A model generated the notes under the pieces. The model did no database searches, had not been told where the DNA came from, and saw nothing but the letters and a program-made list of their open reading frames with translations. DNA of 47,150 nt from Mycobacterium colombiense. GTDB lineage: Bacteria > Actinomycetota > Actinomycetes > Mycobacteriales > Mycobacteriaceae. The stretch lies in the NCBI RefSeq assembly GCF_003284935.1, contig NZ_QMEV01000042.1:1-47150 (forward strand), read 5' to 3'. The translations under genes were made by a program, and so were the position numbers. Positions 43,655-47,150 of the stretch are shown here, one piece after another; positions within the stretch are counted from its first letter, which is position 1; the number at the start of each line of letters is the position of its first letter.

Positions 43655-43793
43655 CTGCCCGGCGAGCGCGCCGTGGCGGGCCCGTCGGGGGTGCCTCAAA
43701 GTTGCGGTTCCCCACCGCTTGTGGGCAACTCGTGGGAAAGTTGAGGGCTGTGTGATCAACACGCCGAAGGCCCAAAACAACAGAAACGCCGAA

Positions 43794-43923
43794 ATTCGAT
43801 CACGAGATGGTATGGAAATGCGCCGAAGTGCTTGACCCGGCAGATCAACCCGTGTCTAATCACAACAGTGTCATTTCCCGGTTGGCCGGCCGACTCCGGT
43901 GTCGCAGACCGAGATTCGATCAC
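43794..43923 (+). promoter_or_regulatory. whiB2 upstream region with three GTGTC motifs and a repeated decamer
   Basis: The 365-bp gap 43641-44005 holds a plausible promoter (TTGACC at 43832-43837, 17 nt, TCTAAT at 43855-43860). GTGTC occurs at 43852, 43868 and 43899. Its complement GACAC is the WhiA/WhiB motif in Streptomyces. ATTCGATCAC occurs at 43794-43803 and 43914-43923. The implied whiB2 leader is about 140 nt. Confidence 0.5.
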
Positions 43924-44005
43924 TTGTTCGAATTGGCTGTTACATCAGAACAGTGGGAAACCAATGAATCTCTCTCTCAATCCAGCTGAGGAGGCGGACG
44001 ACCGT

Positions 44006-44371
44006 ATGTCTTACGAAACGTTTCGAAGCGCTATGGCGAGCACGCCGCACACCGACATCGACCCGGCACTGGACCGCCCCGCTCGGCCCCATTTGACCGT
44101 GGTCCCTGACGCCCCAATCGCTTTCGAGCCCGAGCCCATGCCCGAGCCGGCCGCCGATCAGTGGCAGGACCGCGCGCTGTGCGCCCAGACCGACCCCGAG
44201 GCCTTCTTCCCGGAAAAGGGTGGTTCCACCCGCGAGGCAAAGAAAATCTGCCTGGGTTGCGAGGTCCGTCATGAATGCCTCGAGTACGCCCTCGAGCACG
44301 ACGAGCGCTTCGGAATCTGGGGCGGTTTGTCCGAACGCGAGCGCCGCCGCCTCAAGCGCGGCATAATCTGA
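44006..44371 (+). CDS. whiB2: WhiB2 (WhmD-type) iron-sulfur regulator
   Basis: 121 residues. Four cysteines hold a [4Fe-4S] cluster: Cys59, Cys82, Cys85, Cys91 (ALCAQTDPEAFFPE, then KKICLGCEVRHECLEYAL), followed by the G[I/V]WGG turn and the basic RERRRLKRGI tail that contacts DNA. WhiB2 is essential for septation and division in mycobacteria and is the WhiB orthologue. I chose the ATG at 44006 (MSYETFRSAM), which resembles the M. smegmatis WhmD start and has GGAGG about 11 nt upstream. The annotated M. tuberculosis form is shorter (89 residues), and a longer in-frame start at 43832 looks unlikely. Confidence 0.95.
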   Translation: MSYETFRSAMASTPHTDIDPALDRPARPHLTVVPDAPIAFEPEPMPEPAADQWQDRALCAQTDPEAFFPEKGGSTREAKKICLGCEVRHECLEYALEHDERFGIWGGLSERERRRLKRGII

Positions 44372-44389
44372 CGCACGCTGCTCGCACCG

Positions 44390-44418
44390 CGCGCGCAGCG
44401 CTCGAACGCTCGGCGCGC
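44390..44418. terminator. Possible hairpin between whiB2 and the Rv3259-like gene
   Basis: AGCG-CTCGAA-CGCT, extended on both sides by GCGCGC-type arms with one bulge. It lies between convergent gene ends. Confidence 0.45.
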
Positions 44419-44426
44419 CAGGAAAG

Positions 44427-44948
44427 TTATTCGTCGTCGATCGTCGGATCGATGACCGACGGCTCAACGTCGAGGTAGATGGCGACCTGAGCCACTAGGA
44501 TTTCGTGCAGCAGGTCGCCGAGCTCGATGGTGTCCTTCGCTCGTCGTTCAATCGGCTTGCGGAACAACACAATTCGCGCCCGCGTGGAGTTACCGCGGGT
44601 GTCGACGCCGGCCGGGATCAAGCGCGCCAGCGGGATCGGCCCGTCGGCGATCACCTCGGGTGGCCACTGCACGCTGTCGGGGTCCTTGGCCGAGATGCGC
44701 GGAATCTCGTCGACCGCCACGTCCAATTCGCTCAGCCGGTCCTGCCAGCTCCGCTCGATGGGTTCGTAGGCTTCCAGCACCGCCATGTCGAACCGCTCGG
44801 CGCGGCTGCGCCAGCCCGGCACGGTCGGCGGCAATAGCGGGCCGCGCATATCGCGGCCGCGGCGGAAGAGTCGATGGCCGGCGGCTCGGCGCGGGGCCGA
44901 TCCGTCGTGAAACCGATCTCTTCGCGGGGAGCTGCGCGAATCGCCCAC
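44427..44948 (-). CDS. Minimal zincin-like protein (Rv3259-like)
   Basis: 173 residues. Core from MRGPLLPPTVPGWRSRAERF to the acidic end VIDPTIDDE. Related to the small metallopeptidase-like DUF1025 family, but the zinc motif is incomplete: LLHEILVAQVAIYLDV has His-Glu without the second histidine, so activity is doubtful. The core start would be an ATG at 44849 (140 residues, as annotated in M. tuberculosis). I prefer the GTG at 44948, because a TACCAT box ends six bases before it and an Arg-rich extension of this kind is usual in actinobacterial homologues. An ATG at 44972 is also open. Divergent from the Rv3258c-like gene. Confidence 0.8.
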   Translation of the reverse strand: MGDSRSSPRRDRFHDGSAPRRAAGHRLFRRGRDMRGPLLPPTVPGWRSRAERFDMAVLEAYEPIERSWQDRLSELDVAVDEIPRISAKDPDSVQWPPEVIADGPIPLARLIPAGVDTRGNSTRARIVLFRKPIERRAKDTIELGDLLHEILVAQVAIYLDVEPSVIDPTIDDE

Positions 44949-44954
44949 GCGCCG

Positions 44955-44960
44955 ATGGTA
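44955..44960 (-). promoter_or_regulatory. -10 box for leaderless Rv3259-like gene
   Basis: TACCAT on the minus strand, six bases before the GTG at 44948. Confidence 0.45.
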
Positions 44961-45024
44961 ACGGTTGCACATCGAGGGCCGGCCAGTTGCGCGTGTCCGG
45001 CGCTTCCGGGGCGTTTGCGCACGA

Positions 45025-45030
45025 TAGCCT
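45025..45030 (+). promoter_or_regulatory. -10 box for leaderless Rv3258c-like gene
   Basis: TAGCCT, then seven bases to the GTG at 45038. Confidence 0.55.
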
Positions 45031-45037
45031 TTCGCTC

Positions 45038-45481
45038 GTGAACGTTCCCCGTCGCTGTTGCCGGCCCGGGTGCCCGCACTACGCCGTGGCGACCCTGACG
45101 TTCGTCTATTCGGACTCGACGGCAGTCGTCGGTCCGTTGGCGACCGCGCGGGAACCGCATTCCTGGGACTTGTGCGTCAATCATGCCGGCCGGATCACCG
45201 CGCCCCGCGGATGGGAGCTGGTGCGCCACGCCGGACCCCTCCTTTCCGAGCCCGCCCATCCCGACGAGGACGACCTGGTCGCTCTCGCGGACGCGGTGCG
45301 CGAGGGCGGCAATCGCGGCGTGCCGTGCGCCGTGACACCGGTGAATGGCTTCGCCGATGCGCACCTCCATCACGGCGGCGCCCAGGCGACCGCGCCCAGC
45401 AGCAGCGTGCTGGCACCGCCCGAGCATCGGTCCGGACGGCGCCGCGGGCATCTGCGCGTGTTGCCCGATCCGAGCGACTAG
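45038..45481 (+). CDS. DUF3499-family protein, Rv3258c-like
   Basis: 147 residues. The N-terminus has a cysteine-rich stretch PRRCCRPGCPHYAVATLTFV and then DSTAVVGPLATAREPHSWDL with CVNHAGRITAPRGWE, so four cysteines and a histidine could hold a metal (zinc-ribbon-like). The C-terminal half is variable and basic. The family is actinobacterial and of unknown function. GTG start with TAGCCT seven bases upstream. The TAG stop is part of the CTAG boundary of the 56-bp repeat, so the repeat may have reset the end of the protein; M. tuberculosis Rv3258c is annotated at 163 residues. Confidence 0.88.
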   Translation: MNVPRRCCRPGCPHYAVATLTFVYSDSTAVVGPLATAREPHSWDLCVNHAGRITAPRGWELVRHAGPLLSEPAHPDEDDLVALADAVREGGNRGVPCAVTPVNGFADAHLHHGGAQATAPSSSVLAPPEHRSGRRRGHLRVLPDPSD

Positions 45482-45593
45482 CCCCGATGGTGGCGATCCG
45501 CCGCGCCCGGCTCCGCCGCGCTTGCGATCGCCACTAGCCTCGATGGTGGCGACCCGCTGCGCCCGGCTCCGCCGCGCTTGCGATCGCCACTAG
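45478..45593 (-). repeat. Two tandem 56-bp CTAG-bounded repeat units
   Basis: CTAG occurs at 45478, 45534 and 45590, exactly 56 bp apart. On the minus strand each unit reads CTAGTGGCGATCGCAAGCGC... to TCGCCACCAT plus five variable bases (cgagg, cgggg). The two copies differ at only a few other positions. They match the unit after birA at 17176, in opposite orientation. The repeat begins at the stop codon of the preceding gene. Confidence 0.88.
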
Positions 45594-45598
45594 CCCCG

Positions 45599-45625
45599 CT
45601 CCAGCTCTTCGCGGCCCGATAGGCT
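45599..45625 (+). promoter_or_regulatory. Possible pmmA promoter with a MamA-type site
   Basis: TAGGCT at 45620-45625 is a fair -10. CTCCAG at 45599-45604 overlaps the -35 position and matches the target of M. tuberculosis MamA, whose orthologue is encoded in this window. Confidence 0.4.
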
Positions 45626-45659
45626 GACGGCCAAGAGTTCACGTCGTCAGGAGTCCCGC

Positions 45660-47066
45660 ATGTCTCGGCCCGCCGCGACTGTCCACCGTGTCGTCAAGGC
45701 GTACGACGTGCGTGGGCTGGTCGGCGAAGAGCTCGACCAGCCGCTGGTCACCGACCTCGGCGCAGCCTTCGCCAAACTGATGCGCGCCGAGGGCGCCGGG
45801 CAGGTCGTGATCGGCCACGACATGCGCGACAGCTCGCCCACGCTGGCCGCAGCGTTCGCCACCGGCGTGACGAGCCAGGGGCTGGACGTGGTGCGCATCG
45901 GCCTGGCGTCCACCGATCAGCTCTACTTCGCCTCCGGGCAGCTGGACTGCCCCGGCGCCATGTTCACCGCGAGCCACAACCCGGCGGCCTACAACGGCAT
46001 CAAGCTGTGCCGGGCGGGGGCCAAACCGGTCGGCGCCGACACCGGGCTGCGGCTGGTCGCCGACGACGTGATCGCCGGCGTCGACGCCTACGACGGACAG
46101 CCCGGCACCGTCAGCGATCGCGACGTGCTAGCCGACTACGGGCAGTTTCTCCGGTCGCTGGTGGACACCGCCGGGCTGCGCCCGCTGCGGGTGGCCGTGG
46201 ACGCGGGCAACGGCATGGCCGGTCTGACCACGCCCGCGGTGCTCGGCCCGATCGGCTCGATCACGTTGCAGCCGTTGTACTTCGAGTTGGACGGGTCCTT
46301 CCCCAATCACGAGGCCAACCCGCTCGACCCCGCCAACCTGGTGGACCTGCAGGCCTTCGTGCGCGAGACCGGCGCCGACATCGGGCTGGCCTTCGACGGG
46401 GACGCCGACCGCTGTTTCGTGGTCGACGAGCAGGGCAACCCCGTGTCGCCGTCGACGGTCACCAGCCTGGTGGCCGCCCGCGAGCTGGGCCGCGAGATCG
46501 GCGCGACGATCATCCACAACGTGATCACCTCGCGGGCGGTGCCCGAACTGGTCGCCGAGCGCGGCGGCACGCCGCTGCGGTCCCGGGTGGGGCACTCCTA
46601 TATCAAGGCGCTGATGGCCGACACCGGCGCGATCTTCGGCGGCGAGCATTCGGCGCACTATTACTTCCGCGACTTCTGGGGCGCCGACTCCGGCATGCTG
46701 GCGGCGCTGTACGTGCTGGCCGCGCTCGGCGAGCAGGACCGCCCGCTGTCGGAGCTGACCGCGGACTACCAGCGCTACGAGTCGTCCGGCGAGATCAACT
46801 TCACGGTCGCCGACGCCGCGCGCTGCACCGAAGCGGTGCTCAAATCGTTCGGCACCCGGATCCACTCCCTCGATCACGTGGACGGGGTGACGGCCGACCT
46901 GGGCGGCGGCAGCTGGTTCAACCTGCGCAGCTCCAACACCGAGCCGCTGCTGCGGCTCAACGTCGAGGCCCGCACGGCCGAGGACGTGGCCGCGGTGGTC
47001 GCCCAGATCAGCGCCGAGATCAGCGCGGCCTCGGCCAACGGGGCGGGCGCGAAGGCCGCGCCGTGA
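45660..47066 (+). CDS. pmmA: Phosphomannomutase PmmA
   Basis: 468 residues (465 in M. tuberculosis). Alpha-D-phosphohexomutase: phospho-serine loop FTASHNPAAYNG with Ser105, metal loop FDGDADRC with Asp246, Asp248 and Asp250, sugar-binding GEHSAHYYF, and C-terminal SSNTEPLLRLNVEA for phosphate. It interconverts mannose-6-phosphate and mannose-1-phosphate, feeding ManB and thus GDP-mannose for PIMs, LAM and mannosylated proteins. AGGAG lies upstream of the ATG. The stop overlaps the GTG of the next gene (GTGA). Orthologue of Rv3257c. Confidence 0.95.
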   Translation: MSRPAATVHRVVKAYDVRGLVGEELDQPLVTDLGAAFAKLMRAEGAGQVVIGHDMRDSSPTLAAAFATGVTSQGLDVVRIGLASTDQLYFASGQLDCPGAMFTASHNPAAYNGIKLCRAGAKPVGADTGLRLVADDVIAGVDAYDGQPGTVSDRDVLADYGQFLRSLVDTAGLRPLRVAVDAGNGMAGLTTPAVLGPIGSITLQPLYFELDGSFPNHEANPLDPANLVDLQAFVRETGADIGLAFDGDADRCFVVDEQGNPVSPSTVTSLVAARELGREIGATIIHNVITSRAVPELVAERGGTPLRSRVGHSYIKALMADTGAIFGGEHSAHYYFRDFWGADSGMLAALYVLAALGEQDRPLSELTADYQRYESSGEINFTVADAARCTEAVLKSFGTRIHSLDHVDGVTADLGGGSWFNLRSSNTEPLLRLNVEARTAEDVAAVVAQISAEISAASANGAGAKAAP

Positions 47067-47150
47067 ACGCCACCCGGGCGGTCGACCTCGAGGACACCGA
47101 CGGCCTGCTGACGGCGGACCGCGACGGCCTGCTGCGGGCCGCGTCGTCGG
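47063..47150 (+). CDS. TobH-like/SIS-domain protein, 5' end only (Rv3256c-like)
   Basis: Only 29 codons are inside the window: VNATRAVDLEDTDGLLTADR and on to the edge. GTG start overlapping the pmmA stop (GTGA). The assignment rests mainly on gene order: in M. tuberculosis Rv3256c, a SIS-fold protein related to phosphomannose/phosphoglucose isomerases, follows pmmA. The visible start LEDTDGLLTADRDGLLRAAS is compatible but not diagnostic. Confidence 0.7.
   Translation, partial: MNATRAVDLEDTDGLLTADRDGLLRAASS

Noticed and set aside
43741..43760. GTGTGATCAACAC as an operator in the fbiA-whiB2 gap
   Set aside because: Outer bases pair but the centre does not, so it is not a true inverted repeat.
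42639..43775. Longer FbiA with 45 extra N-terminal residues
   Set aside because: The family starts at VKVTVLVGG. The extension has no resemblance to it, and a -10 box lies inside it, 8 nt before the chosen GTG.

Overview
The window is high-GC chromosomal DNA from a slow-growing mycobacterium. Gene content and order follow the M. tuberculosis Rv3296-to-Rv3256c stretch, read here in the reverse direction. Several insertions and losses relative to that order make a Mycobacterium avium complex-type genome my best guess, but the species cannot be fixed from the sequence alone. I see no prophage, transposase, CRISPR array, rRNA or tRNA.

Layout. (1) 1-4905: the lhr helicase (its C-terminus runs off the left edge) and a TetR regulator. 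(2) 5157-8081: the sigma-F locus, with two small membrane proteins (the second is usfY), anti-sigma factor rsbW/usfX, sigF, and a convergent STAS protein whose end overlaps sigF. Three sigma-F-type promoters can be read here, two of them facing each other across an unannotated 30-residue hydrophobic ORF. (3) 8275-14641: acyl-CoA carboxylase genes accA3 and accD5-accE5, with maf, a PPOX-like protein, the rhodanese sseA and a SufE-like protein between them. (4) 14790-21562: a KstD-like flavoprotein, birA (the biotin ligase that would modify AccA3), a PH-domain membrane protein, a GtrA protein, purK-purE and fadE25. (5) 21718-28377: an accessory block where M. tuberculosis has Rv3273. It holds a translationally coupled receiver-PP2C phosphatase, a CHASE3 histidine kinase and an Rcp1-like response regulator, followed by pstS2-pknD. 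(6) 28382-34620: a CoA-transferase, a SAM methyltransferase, a membrane protein, the metal ATPase ctpC with its small partner, and an Rv3268-like protein. (7) 34627-41279: envelope genes lcp1, rmlD, wbbL1 and manB, then a Nudix hydrolase and the DNA methyltransferase mamA. (8) 41290-47150: fbiA-fbiB for coenzyme F420, whiB2, two conserved hypotheticals, pmmA and the start of a TobH-like gene.

How it fits together. Much of the window builds the envelope: malonyl/methylmalonyl-CoA supply (accA3/D5/E5 with birA), the rhamnosyl linker and its ligation (rmlD, wbbL1, lcp1), and GDP-mannose supply (pmmA, manB). The second theme is stress signalling. A sigma-F operon, a STAS protein, a PP2C phosphatase tied to a histidine kinase, and PknD (whose M. 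tuberculosis homologue phosphorylates an anti-anti-sigma protein) lie within about 23 kb.

Most noteworthy: the convergent sigma-F promoters with the antisense peptide ORF, the phosphatase/kinase block next to pstS2-pknD, a 56-bp CTAG-bounded repeat that supplies the stop codons of two unrelated genes, a 28-bp palindrome over the -35 of the ctpC operon, an 11-bp-phased direct repeat upstream of accD5, and clustered GTGTC motifs upstream of whiB2. At least eleven genes have a TANNNT box 6-8 nt from the start codon, the usual sign of leaderless mycobacterial transcripts.
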